Assembly: GCA_017380575.1 (NCBI GenBank)
Contig: JAFODS010000032.1
Span: forward strand, 1-34,236
DNA: 34,236 nucleotides
Direction: 5' to 3'
From: Clostridia bacterium
GTDB taxonomy: Bacteria > Bacillota > Clostridia > Oscillospirales > Acutalibacteraceae
This document shows positions 15,902 through 23,783 of this stretch, one piece after another (within the stretch, counting starts at the first letter, position 1; the number at the start of each line of letters is the position of its first letter). Both the position numbers and the translations under genes were made by a program. The notes under the pieces are model-generated. The model made no database searches. It was not told the DNA's origin and was given only the letters and a program-made list of their open reading frames with translations.

Positions 15902-17719
15902 ATGATGAAAAAATTTCTTTGCTCGTTACTCGTTTTTATAATTATTATAACATCTTCAGCTATAGCTTTTTCAAAAAGTATGGGTGACGTAAATTCTGAC
16001 GGAAACGTCAACTCTTCCGATGCTTTGCTTATTCTTAAGAGCAGTGTCGGTATGAACCCTGCGGATTTCAATGCTTCATTGGCTGATATGAACGAAGACG
16101 GTAACATCAACTCTTCCGATGCTCTTATTGTGCTTAAAATCTCTGTCGGATTGATTAACCCTGATGTAGAAAAGGAAAACCCGCTCAAATTTGATAAATC
16201 TCAGCTTATTGAGTATTACAATTCTTGTTTGAAGAAGTCTTATTCATATGAAATAAACGCTACTAAGGTTGAACAGGTTGATATGAAGGTTTCGGATGTT
16301 GGTATGGGTGGAAGTGCAGCGATTAATACTGATTCTTTGGTCAACTCAATTATTGCTAACAATACAAAAAACAACGGTGTTGTACAGACAAAAAGCTTCA
16401 CAAACGGTAAGGCAACTGATGATAATTCTCCCGTTGAAAAATTTGTAGCTCCTACAAATCTTTACGACGAAGCAGTAAGAACAATCAATATTCAGAAGAA
16501 CGGTACAGGCTATCAGATCGTCATTAATCTCAAATCTGAATCTTGTCCGTATAATGAAACTGCCGAATATAATGCTTCCTGTTCATGGCCTCTTGATATT
16601 AATGCAATTGATTTCGGTCAGGCTATTACAATTCAGGAATGCACATTTAACTATCCCGGCACAAGGCTTGTAGCAAATATTGACAGCGAAGGCAGGGTAA
16701 CGACATTAAAAACAGAAATGCCACTTACTGTTACAAACGCAACAGCAAAGGCTATGGGAATTAATATCACAGTCGGCTCAATTGAGGGTAAATGGACTTG
16801 CCAAAATACAATGGCGATTGTAAAGCCATCCGAACCGGGCAGTTCAAATAACAGACCGAACGGTGGCTCAAACAGCGGTTCAAATAACAAACCGAGTACA
16901 GATAAAGAGCAGGTTGATAACTCTAAACCCGCACCATCTATGAAGGAAATAATTGAAGCTATTCAATCGGTAGCAAAAGAAAACATTACAATTGACAATA
17001 ATGGAAATGTTAACATTGAAAACGATGCCACTAAGGATACTGGTCTTTTCGGCTTCAAGTATTCAACAACAGAGAAATGTTTTATCACCGCTGAGGATGC
17101 ATGGCAGAGACAGTACGGTTATAACGAATTTAATGACGAATCCGCTCCCGTTCTTGCAATTTCGTATGATACAATGCGTGTATACTTCGATTATGACGGA
17201 CTTCAATGGATGATTCAGTATTGGAAGGGTCAGTACGGCCTTGTTCTTGTAGGTGCCGAAATCGGTATCTACAACAGACTTGAAACTTCATCACCGAGTA
17301 CTCATTACAACTGTGCAAGTGGTGAATCTGAGATTTTTCAAAGCATGAACGTTTATCAGTGTGGAACAGAAGACTCAAACGAATACAAGCTTATTCTTTC
17401 AAGAAATCCGACAAACACATGGTGGTGCACAGGCTTCGTTCCGGGTACACTTGCATTCGCAAAGTATAACGTAAACGCTGACTATACAAACCGTCTTCGT
17501 GTTGACTCGAAGCTTACTCTCAAGACTCCTGAAATGGCTCAGGCATTTATGGAAGGTCTTCGAAAGGTTGACACAATTTACAATAACACAGCAGGTGGCT
17601 CAACACGTAATATATCCTTTGTTGAAATGTCTTCGGTTGAAGAGTACGAAACAAGGGCAGCAAAAGCTAAGTTCTTCCTCGAAGAGGACGGCGTTACTGT
17701 AAGAGTCTGTTGGAGATAA
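15902..17719 (+). CDS. Secreted protein: N-terminal dockerin, linker, C-terminal DUF4474-like domain
   Basis: 605 residues. AAGGAG precedes the tandem ATG-ATG start. Residues 1-26 form a signal peptide. Residues 28-85 form a full dockerin with two calcium loops, GDVNSDGNVNSSDA and ADMNEDGNINSSDA, each with an LxILKxSVG helix. Residues about 100-305 are a domain also found, at low similarity, in the third protein of this group (18913-19818). Residues about 306-345 are a Ser/Asn/Gly/Pro-rich linker. Residues about 380-605 resemble DUF4474: a DAWQRQYGYN motif, then VYFDYDGLQWMIQYWKGQYG, then TWWCTGF. It has no known activity. The dockerin suggests attachment to a cohesin-bearing scaffold. It begins 19 bases after the hydrolase gene and is probably cotranscribed with it. 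The duplicated tail downstream suggests it was inserted here. Confidence 0.88.
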   Translation: MMKKFLCSLLVFIIIITSSAIAFSKSMGDVNSDGNVNSSDALLILKSSVGMNPADFNASLADMNEDGNINSSDALIVLKISVGLINPDVEKENPLKFDKSQLIEYYNSCLKKSYSYEINATKVEQVDMKVSDVGMGGSAAINTDSLVNSIIANNTKNNGVVQTKSFTNGKATDDNSPVEKFVAPTNLYDEAVRTINIQKNGTGYQIVINLKSESCPYNETAEYNASCSWPLDINAIDFGQAITIQECTFNYPGTRLVANIDSEGRVTTLKTEMPLTVTNATAKAMGINITVGSIEGKWTCQNTMAIVKPSEPGSSNNRPNGGSNSGSNNKPSTDKEQVDNSKPAPSMKEIIEAIQSVAKENITIDNNGNVNIENDATKDTGLFGFKYSTTEKCFITAEDAWQRQYGYNEFNDESAPVLAISYDTMRVYFDYDGLQWMIQYWKGQYGLVLVGAEIGIYNRLETSSPSTHYNCASGESEIFQSMNVYQCGTEDSNEYKLILSRNPTNTWWCTGFVPGTLAFAKYNVNADYTNRLRVDSKLTLKTPEMAQAFMEGLRKVDTIYNNTAGGSTRNISFVEMSSVEEYETRAAKAKFFLEEDGVTVRVCWR

Positions 17720-17737
17720 AAATAAATATACTGTTTC

Positions 17738-17797
17738 GAAATCACAGAACCGATTGACGGATTTATGATAAGTGAATATTGGTTTGTGAAGGCGTAA
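17738..17797 (+). pseudogene. Copy B: orphan 3' end of a hydrolase-like gene
   Basis: 57 of 60 bases match 15823-15882, including the stop codon. All three differences (17743, 17788, 17794) fall at third codon positions and are silent, so this copy diverged while it still coded for protein. It is followed directly by a strong terminator, which looks like the original end of the hydrolase gene. Upstream sequence is unrelated to the hydrolase. Confidence 0.8.
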
Positions 17798-17804
17798 ACA
17801 CAGC

Positions 17805-17841
17805 AAAAGCAAGCGATAAAAACGCTTGCTTTTATTTTTTT
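17805..17841 (+). terminator. Rho-independent terminator
   Basis: Stem AAAAGCAAGCG / CGCTTGCTTTT with a seven-base loop, then a T-rich tail. It ends the hydrolase/DUF4474 transcription unit. Confidence 0.9.
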
Positions 17842-17871
17842 GTCGATTTTTTCGTTAATTTTGCATCGTTC

Positions 17872-17900
17872 TTTACTTTTTATATGAGATATTATATAAT
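17872..17900 (+). promoter_or_regulatory. Promoter of the tandem dockerin genes
   Basis: TTTACT (17872-17877), 17-base spacer, TATAAT (17895-17900). It gives a leader of about 160 bases, in which a CAGAAAT/ATTTCTG hairpin can be drawn near 17918-17948. No known riboswitch was recognised in the leader. Confidence 0.65.
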
Positions 17901-18052
17901 TAAAATAAGGTTAAGTCAGAAATCTGTATTTTGACATTATTTCTGAGCTTCATTTCATATTGCTCTTGGTTTTCCCCATGTATAAAATTTTCAGGATTTT
18001 TATGTCACAAATCGGGTTTAAACTGACTACTTAATAAGGAGTAATTAATTTT

Positions 18053-18330
18053 AGGAGGATTCTGCAATGAAAAAGTTATTTTGTGTAATGCTTACTCTCG
18101 GTATTCTTCTCACTTCAACAGTCACAGCATTTGCCGCAACTAAAGGCGATGTAAACTCAGACGGCAAACTCAACTCTTCCGACGCTCTTGCTATTCTGCA
18201 GTATTCCGTCGGCTCAAATCCCAAAAAATTCAACAAAAACGTTGCTGATATGAATAATGACAGTAAGATTAATTCTTCGGATGCTCTTTCTGTACTTAAG
18301 ATTTCAGTCGGATTGGTTGACGGTGATACA
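18053..18330 (+). repeat. Tandem duplicate unit 1: ribosome site, signal peptide and dockerin
   Basis: From the AGGAGG site to the end of the dockerin, this is nearly identical at DNA level to 18899-19175. Similarity stops at the end of the dockerin. Confidence 0.9.
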
Positions 18331-18867
18331 AATACACCAAAAACCACTCTTCGTGACGAGGTTATTGCAAGCGTTATTAAGGATAAAAAATTCACTCTCT
18401 CGATGACAATTATCGGTGAAGGAGAAGAAATTCCTACAACGGTGACAATGGACGGCAATAACTTCGCTGCAGCTCTTTCACTTGACGGAATGGACTCAAG
18501 AATTATTACCAAAGGCGGTAAAACCTATATCGCTCTTGATTATCTGGGAACCAAAATGTATATGGAAACCGACGACGATATGGGCGTCGGTGACTTTATA
18601 AACACTGAATCTGATAACGATACTTATGTAAAAACTACTACCGTTAAGGAAGGCAGTAAAACATACACCTGCGAAGAATACAAATCAACTGACGGAACTG
18701 TTGCAAAGTACTACTTTGAAGGCAAAAAGTGGGTTCGTCAGGAAGTTATTGACGGTAGCACTATTGCAATCAGCAAAATTCACGAACTCAAAGACAGCGT
18801 TGACTGTTCGCTCTTTGACCTGACGGGTTATGAAAAACTCGACCCGGGTGCTATAAGACCAATGTAA
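18067..18867 (+). CDS. Secreted N-terminal-dockerin protein with LolA/LppX-like C-terminal domain
   Basis: 266 residues. AGGAGG lies eight bases before the ATG. Residues 1-24 form a signal peptide ending in AFA. Residues 26-85 form a dockerin with loops GDVNSDGKLNSSDA and ADMNNDSKINSSDA (the second has Ser in place of Gly at the loop turn). Residues about 95-266 are a beta-rich domain with repeated short strands (YIALDYLGTKMYME, then KTYTCEEYKSTDGTVAKYYFEGKKW), the pattern of LolA/LppX-type curved-sheet proteins that often bind lipids or act as sensors. This fold call is inference. There is no catalytic motif. It is the first gene of a two-gene unit with its own promoter. Confidence 0.85.
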   Translation: MKKLFCVMLTLGILLTSTVTAFAATKGDVNSDGKLNSSDALAILQYSVGSNPKKFNKNVADMNNDSKINSSDALSVLKISVGLVDGDTNTPKTTLRDEVIASVIKDKKFTLSMTIIGEGEEIPTTVTMDGNNFAAALSLDGMDSRIITKGGKTYIALDYLGTKMYMETDDDMGVGDFINTESDNDTYVKTTTVKEGSKTYTCEEYKSTDGTVAKYYFEGKKWVRQEVIDGSTIAISKIHELKDSVDCSLFDLTGYEKLDPGAIRPM

Positions 18868-18898
18868 ATGTAATTTTACTGTTTAAAACATAAAAACA

Positions 18899-19175
18899 AG
18901 GAGGATTCTGCAATGAAAAAATTATTTTGTGTATTACTTACTCTCGGCATTCTGCTCACTTCAACAGTCACAGCATTTGCCGCAACTAAAGGCGATGTAA
19001 ACTCAGACGGCAAACTCAACTCTTCGGATGCGTTGCTTATTCTTCAGTATTCCGTCGGCTCAAATCCCAAAAATTTCAACAAAAACGTTGCTGATATGAA
19101 TGATGACAGCAAAATCAATTCTTCGGATGCGCTTGTCGTTCTTAAAATTTCAGTTGGATTGATTGATCCTGATAA
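18899..19175 (+). repeat. Tandem duplicate unit 2: ribosome site, signal peptide and dockerin
   Basis: Second copy of 18053-18330. Differences are scattered and mostly silent. Confidence 0.9.
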
Positions 19176-19818
19176 TGATTCTTCCGTTCCTTCCAATGCA
19201 GCTGAATTGCTTGAATATTTCAATACAGCTATCAACAGAGTAAAAACTGATGCTAAATCTGTCGAACAGAAATCCGTTACAAACTACCTTGCAGGCAAAA
19301 CCACTATCTCGGGCAGTATACAAAGCGTTTATAACATGCTCGGCGGTGACGAATGGTTGAATCAGATGTTTAAAGACAACTCTCTGGGTGCTGATACATA
19401 CAAAGGTGCTGAAATCAAGACTTATTTCCCCGTTGAAGGCGAAAGCTACGCAAGTAAGCTTACGGTTGATGATATCAAATCTGCTACATTAAAAGAAAAT
19501 GACGGTGTTTATACAATCACAATCGTAACACTTGATGACGCCAAGTCGGATTCGTATCAACACGGTACGGGTCACAACCCGAAAGCATTCAGCATTATCG
19601 TGCCTGACGACGTTAACGAAAACATTCCTCCTGTTGCAAAGAATACGGTCGGTACAGTTTCTCTTGCCTATCCCTCTTCAACAATCAAAGTTACGGTAGA
19701 TGCAAAAACAGGTAATGTTCTTACAGCAGAATATGTTCTTAACTGGACTCTTTACTTTGATAAAGCAGGCATAATTATCCCCTGCGGTACAAAGTCAGTT
19801 TATGAAATCAATTGGTAA
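18913..19818 (+). CDS. Secreted N-terminal-dockerin protein with a different C-terminal domain
   Basis: 301 residues, 45 bases after the preceding gene. The signal peptide and dockerin (residues 1-85) are almost the same as in the preceding protein. The loops are GDVNSDGKLNSSDA and ADMNDDSKINSSDA, again with Ser at the second loop's glycine position. Residues about 95-301 are unrelated to the neighbour's C-terminus but resemble residues 100-305 of the DUF4474 protein: an opening helix (ELLEYFNTAINRVK), a central mixed region, and a closing strand pair with IKVTVDAKTGNVLTAEYVL. Function unknown; extracellular. It ends before a strong terminator at 19835-19860. Confidence 0.85.
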   Translation: MKKLFCVLLTLGILLTSTVTAFAATKGDVNSDGKLNSSDALLILQYSVGSNPKNFNKNVADMNDDSKINSSDALVVLKISVGLIDPDNDSSVPSNAAELLEYFNTAINRVKTDAKSVEQKSVTNYLAGKTTISGSIQSVYNMLGGDEWLNQMFKDNSLGADTYKGAEIKTYFPVEGESYASKLTVDDIKSATLKENDGVYTITIVTLDDAKSDSYQHGTGHNPKAFSIIVPDDVNENIPPVAKNTVGTVSLAYPSSTIKVTVDAKTGNVLTAEYVLNWTLYFDKAGIIIPCGTKSVYEINW

Positions 19819-19834
19819 TTACTGATAAACATTT

Positions 19835-19860
19835 AAAGGCGATGCAAATGCATCGCCTTT
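19835..19860. terminator. Bidirectional terminator
   Basis: AAAGGCGATGC, loop, GCATCGCCTTT. It lies between the convergent dockerin gene (plus) and rsmA (minus). Confidence 0.85.
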
Positions 19861-19862
19861 TC

Positions 19863-20723
19863 TCATCTCAACTTATAAAGTTCTTCGCAGAGCATTCCGA
19901 GTTCTTCCATCGTCAGGCTTTCGGCTCTGACCGTTGACGGAAGTCCTGCGTTTTCGATTGCTTCAATAACGGTCTGCTTCGGCATTCCGAGCCCTGAGCT
20001 GATACCGTTTGATGCGGTTTTTCTTCGCTGACTGAATGCTGAACGCACCATTGCGAAAAAGAACTTTTCGTCCGTCACTTCAACGGGCACTTCCTTTCGG
20101 ATATCAAGTCGGATGACCGCACTGTCAACATTCGGTGCAGGCATAAACGAACCCCTTGAAACGTCAAAAAGCTTCTGTGCTTCCGAATAGAAATTAACAG
20201 CTACCGTTACTGCACCCGAATCTCTGCTTCCGACATCCGCACAAAGGCGTACAGCTGCCTCCTTCTGCACCATTACGGTTACGGATTCAATATTAAGCCT
20301 GCTTTCAAGAAGACGCATAATAACAGGCGAAGTAATATAATACGGAAGGTTCGCACAGACTATAACGGGCATATCTCCGAATTCTTCTTCGAGGATTTTG
20401 TGCAGATCAACCTTAAGAATGTCACCGTTGATTATTTTTATATTGTCATAATCTGCAAGCGTTTCGTCAAGCACGGGAAGAAGCCTTGTGTCAAGCTCAA
20501 CGCAGACAACCTTGTCCGCACGCTTTGCAAGCTCGGCAGTAAGAACTCCGATACCCGCACCAACTTCAAGGACGCCTACGCCCTCTCTCGCTCCGCCTTC
20601 CTCCGCAATTCGCGGACAAACTGACGGATTGACAATGAAATTCTGTCCGAGAGCCTTTGAAAAAGTGAATCCGTGCCTTTGCAGAACGCTTTTTATTACA
20701 CCAATGTCTGATAAATTACCCAT
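19863..20723 (-). CDS. rsmA: 16S rRNA (adenine1518/1519-N6)-dimethyltransferase RsmA
   Basis: 286 residues, normal length. RsmA (KsgA) dimethylates two adjacent adenines in the 3'-terminal helix 45 of 16S rRNA during late 30S assembly, using SAM. Visible: the N-terminal KALGQNFIVNPSV signature, SAM motif EVGAGIG (53-59), the acidic ligand in VCVELD, and the catalytic NLPYYITSP (125-133). The C-terminal helical domain contains the FSQRRKTASNG motif. The ATG is preceded by GAGG at eight bases. It is transcribed from a TTGACA promoter that overlaps the galE promoter. Confidence 0.97.
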   Translation of the reverse strand: MGNLSDIGVIKSVLQRHGFTFSKALGQNFIVNPSVCPRIAEEGGAREGVGVLEVGAGIGVLTAELAKRADKVVCVELDTRLLPVLDETLADYDNIKIINGDILKVDLHKILEEEFGDMPVIVCANLPYYITSPVIMRLLESRLNIESVTVMVQKEAAVRLCADVGSRDSGAVTVAVNFYSEAQKLFDVSRGSFMPAPNVDSAVIRLDIRKEVPVEVTDEKFFFAMVRSAFSQRRKTASNGISSGLGMPKQTVIEAIENAGLPSTVRAESLTMEELGMLCEELYKLR

Positions 20724-20740
20724 AATAACCTCATTTGTTA

Positions 20741-20769
20741 TTGCAATTTGAATTTAAAACCGATATAAT
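20741..20769 (+). promoter_or_regulatory. Sigma-A promoter of galE-hflX
   Basis: TTGCAA (20741-20746), 17-base spacer, TATAAT (20764-20769). A leader of about 35 bases precedes the galE ATG. Confidence 0.8.
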
Positions 20770-20796
20770 AATATCGTATATGTGAAAATTTGTCAA
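20768..20796 (-). promoter_or_regulatory. Sigma-A promoter of rsmA
   Basis: Minus strand TTGACA (20791-20796), 17-base spacer, TATTAT (20768-20773). Its -10 shares two bases with the galE -10. Confidence 0.8.
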
Positions 20797-20810
20797 TTGG
20801 AGTGATTTAA

Positions 20811-21821
20811 ATGGCTATTTTAGTTACAGGCGGTGCAGGTTACATCGGTTCACACACCTGCGTTGAGATTCTTAATGCAGGTTATGAAATCGTTATCGTA
20901 GATAATTTCTACAACAGCTGTCCCGAAGCTCTTAACAGAATCAAGGAGCTTACAGGCAAGGATTTCAAGTTCTATGAATGTGACATCCGCGACAAGGCAG
21001 GTCTTGATAAGGTTTTTGCAGAAAACAAGATTGATGCAGTAATTCACTTTGCAGGACTTAAGGCTGTTGGCGAAAGCTGTGCAAAGCCTCTTGAATATTA
21101 CGAAAACAACATCGGCGGCACAGTCACACTCTGCGAAGCTATGCGCGACGCAGGCTGTAAGAAAATTGTTTTCAGCTCATCTGCAACAGTTTACGGCGAG
21201 AATAACCCCTCGCCGCTTAAGGAAACAATGCAGATCGGCGGTACAACAAACCCGTACGGCACAACAAAGTATATGATCGAGCTCATTCTCCGTGACCTCT
21301 GGGCATCAGACAATGATTGGAGCATTGCTATCCTTCGTTACTTCAATCCCATCGGTGCACACAAGAGCGGACGTATCGGCGAAAACCCGAACGGTATCCC
21401 GAACAACCTTATGCCGTACATCACACAGGTAGCTGTCGGTAAGCTTGCTTGCCTCAGCGTTTTCGGTGACGATTACGATACACACGACGGTACAGGCGTT
21501 CGTGACTACATCCACGTTGTTGACCTTGCTCTCGGCCACGTTAAGGCTGTTGAAAAGGTTCTTTCAGGTAACGGTGTTGACGCTTACAACCTTGGTACAG
21601 GTATCGGTTACAGCGTTCTTGACATTGTTCACGCATTTGAAAAGGCTTGCGGTAAACCGCTTAACTATAAAATTGTTGACCGTCGTCCGGGCGACCTTGC
21701 AACCTGTTATTCAGACCCGTCAAAGGCTCTTGAAACGCTTGGTTGGAAAGCAGAAAGAGGTCTTGACGAAATGTGCGAAGACTCCTGGAGATGGCAGAAA
21801 AATAATCCCGAAGGATATTGA
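20811..21821 (+). CDS. galE: UDP-glucose 4-epimerase GalE
   Basis: 336 residues, normal length. GalE interconverts UDP-glucose and UDP-galactose in the cytoplasm, feeding the Leloir pathway and cell-surface polysaccharide synthesis. It is an extended short-chain dehydrogenase: NAD-binding GGAGYIG near the N-terminus, catalytic S124 (SSSATVYG), and the Y149-xxx-K153 pair (NPYGTTKYM). A GGAG site lies nine bases before the ATG. hflX starts three bases after its stop, so the two are cotranscribed. Confidence 0.97.
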   Translation: MAILVTGGAGYIGSHTCVEILNAGYEIVIVDNFYNSCPEALNRIKELTGKDFKFYECDIRDKAGLDKVFAENKIDAVIHFAGLKAVGESCAKPLEYYENNIGGTVTLCEAMRDAGCKKIVFSSSATVYGENNPSPLKETMQIGGTTNPYGTTKYMIELILRDLWASDNDWSIAILRYFNPIGAHKSGRIGENPNGIPNNLMPYITQVAVGKLACLSVFGDDYDTHDGTGVRDYIHVVDLALGHVKAVEKVLSGNGVDAYNLGTGIGYSVLDIVHAFEKACGKPLNYKIVDRRPGDLATCYSDPSKALETLGWKAERGLDEMCEDSWRWQKNNPEGY

Positions 21822-21824
21822 TTT

Positions 21825-23075
21825 ATGGAATTACACGAAAACAGTCAGGCACCTGAGGTCGCGATGCTTGTCGGCATCGATATGGACACCTACGATGCTG
21901 AAGTTTCGATTGATGAGCTTGAAGAGCTTGCACGCACTGCAGGTGCTGTTGTTTGTGCAAAGACATTGCAGAAGCGTGACCGTCCCGACTCGGCAACATA
22001 CGTCGGCAGCGGCAAGCTTGAAGAAATTAAAGAATTTGCTGAAGCAAACGATGTTGACCTGCTTATTTTTGACGGTGAGCTTACTCCTTCACAGCAGAGA
22101 AATATCGAAAACGAAACGGATATACGTGTTATCGACCGTACAACGTTGATTCTTGATATCTTTGCCGCAAGAGCCCGAAGCGGAGAAGGTAAAATTCAGG
22201 TTGAGCTTGCTCAGCTGAAATATTCTCTTCCGCGACTTGGCGGTAAGGGTGTTCAGCTTTCAAGGCTTGGTGGCGGTATCGGTACACGAGGTCCCGGTGA
22301 AACAAAGCTCGAGAGCGACAGACGTCACATCCGAAGAAGAATCCAGAGCCTTGAAGAAGATCTCAAGGAAATTGCAAAACGTCGTGAACAGCTTCGTACA
22401 AGACGAGAAAAGGACGGAGTTGAAACCGTTGCAATCGTCGGATACACAAACGCAGGAAAATCAACCCTTATGAATGCGCTTACGAATGCAGGCGTTCTTG
22501 CAGAAAACAAGCTTTTTGCGACGCTCGACCCGACTTCAAGAGCATTGATTCTCCCCGACGGACGAAGCGTTATGCTCATCGATACGGTTGGTCTTATCCG
22601 CAGACTTCCGCACCACCTTGTTCAGGCTTTCCACTCAACGCTTGAAGAAGCGGCATCAGCTTCCGTTATCCTTAACGTGTGCGACGCTTCCGACCCGTGC
22701 TGTGCTGAGCATCTTGCGGTTACGAAGAGCCTTCTTGAATCGCTCGGTTGCGAAGGCAAGCCTATTGTTTCAGTTCTTAACAAATGTGACCTTTGCGATA
22801 ATACATTCGTGCTTCCCGCTGAAGGTAAGTTTGTTATGATTTCTGCACTCAACGAGCGAGGCTTTGACAATCTGCTTGCACAGATTCAGCTTGCTTTACC
22901 GCTGACACGTAAAAAGGCGGAGCTTCTTATCCCCTACAGCGACGGCGGGCTTGTAAATTATATCCGTGAAGACGGTGTTCTTCTTGAAGAAGATTACCGT
23001 GGCGACGGAATTTACATTAAAGCAATTGTTGATATAATATTCTTAGAAAAGCACAAAGACTATATTATAGGCTAA
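21825..23075 (+). CDS. hflX: Ribosome-associated GTPase HflX
   Basis: 416 residues. HflX is a GTPase that binds the 50S subunit and splits stalled or hibernating 70S ribosomes, notably under stress. The N-terminal HflX domain spans 1-200 and contains the conserved GGKGVQLSRLGGGIGTRGPG region and a charged coiled coil (RRRIQSLEEDLKEIAKRREQ). The G domain follows: G1 GYTNAGKST (206-214), G3 DTVGLI, G4 NKCD. A C-terminal domain of about 50 residues ends the protein. It is coupled to galE with a three-base gap, its ribosome site (AAGGATA) lying inside the galE end, so expression probably depends on galE translation. Confidence 0.96.
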   Translation: MELHENSQAPEVAMLVGIDMDTYDAEVSIDELEELARTAGAVVCAKTLQKRDRPDSATYVGSGKLEEIKEFAEANDVDLLIFDGELTPSQQRNIENETDIRVIDRTTLILDIFAARARSGEGKIQVELAQLKYSLPRLGGKGVQLSRLGGGIGTRGPGETKLESDRRHIRRRIQSLEEDLKEIAKRREQLRTRREKDGVETVAIVGYTNAGKSTLMNALTNAGVLAENKLFATLDPTSRALILPDGRSVMLIDTVGLIRRLPHHLVQAFHSTLEEAASASVILNVCDASDPCCAEHLAVTKSLLESLGCEGKPIVSVLNKCDLCDNTFVLPAEGKFVMISALNERGFDNLLAQIQLALPLTRKKAELLIPYSDGGLVNYIREDGVLLEEDYRGDGIYIKAIVDIIFLEKHKDYIIG

Positions 23076-23080
23076 AATTA

Positions 23081-23116
23081 ACACCGTACTTTCCGACGAA
23101 AGTACGGTGTGTTTTT
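23081..23116 (+). terminator. Rho-independent terminator of galE-hflX
   Basis: Stem ACACCGTACTTTC / GAAAGTACGGTGT with loop CGAC, then GTTTTT. Confidence 0.92.
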
Positions 23117-23126
23117 ACATAAAATG

Positions 23127-23718
23127 CAGACAAATTTGGGGTTGTTGATTTCTTTGTTTTCCACCTCATTCGCCTCGTCCCTCGGCACCTTCTCCTCGAG
23201 GAGAAGGCTGAAAAACTACGCAAATCCAAGGTTTCCCCTTGAGGGGATTCCCCTGACAGGGGAAATGTCGCGTAGCGACAAAGGGGTGCCCGTTTTCGGA
23301 GAAAAAGGCTACGCCGTAGGCGGTGGTGAGGTGTAGGTTGCAACGCAACCGTATATTCAAAACACCCCGACAAACCCGAATTTAGCAGGATATTTAAAAT
23401 CTTCTTGTAGGGTGTGACGCTTGCGACACACCGTTAAATACAGCAGAATATCGGCACGTCGCAAGCGTCGTGCCCTACGAACCCAGTTTCAAATAACCGT
23501 GTAGGGGACGACGTCCTCGATGTCCCGTCAGAAATGTACAAAATTGGCGGCAGATGATATCTGCCCCTACGAACCTTGTTTCAGTCAACTGCGTAGGGAC
23601 GGGCGTCCTCGACCGTCCGTTAACACAGCAGAATCTGCGGACCGTCCGGGAGGCCGGTCCCTACGCGCACAGAGATAGATTGTGCAAAATCAAAGAGTTC
23701 AACAAACCCGAAATTGTT
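23127..23718 (+). repeat. Composite palindromic repeat, copy A
   Basis: It fills the gap between two convergent terminators. In order: boundary palindrome near 23130, inverted-repeat-rich part (about 23160-23336), boundary motif (23366-23383), three REPIN-like doublets (23407-23478, 23501-23570, 23593-23664), boundary motif (23701-23718). Each doublet starts GTAGGG and ends CCCTAC. Copies B and C elsewhere in the window have the same order. No coding potential is evident. Confidence 0.85.
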
Positions 23719-23728
23719 ATGCAGATTA

Positions 23729-23762
23729 AAACCAGCCTGTACTGTAAAGTACAAGCTGGTTT
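23729..23762 (-). terminator. Terminator of the M28 peptidase gene
   Basis: Stem AAACCAGC, TGTACT, loop, AGTACA, GCTGGTTT, with a single-base bulge. It is followed on the minus strand by a short T-run (TTTTAAT). Confidence 0.8.
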
Positions 23763-23783
23763 GTTTTATTCTATGTTTTAAAT

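Noticed and set aside
17718-17800. A functional second hydrolase gene
   Set aside because: Only the last 60 bases match; upstream in-frame sequence meets a stop within five codons of the matching part.
23065-23373. Open frames across repeat copy A
   Set aside because: They are produced by the palindromic repeat and the terminator; no start signal or domain.
23407-23664. Possible CRISPR array
   Set aside because: The repeats are paired palindromes of unequal sequence with short conserved spacers, not identical direct repeats with unique spacers, and no cas gene is near.
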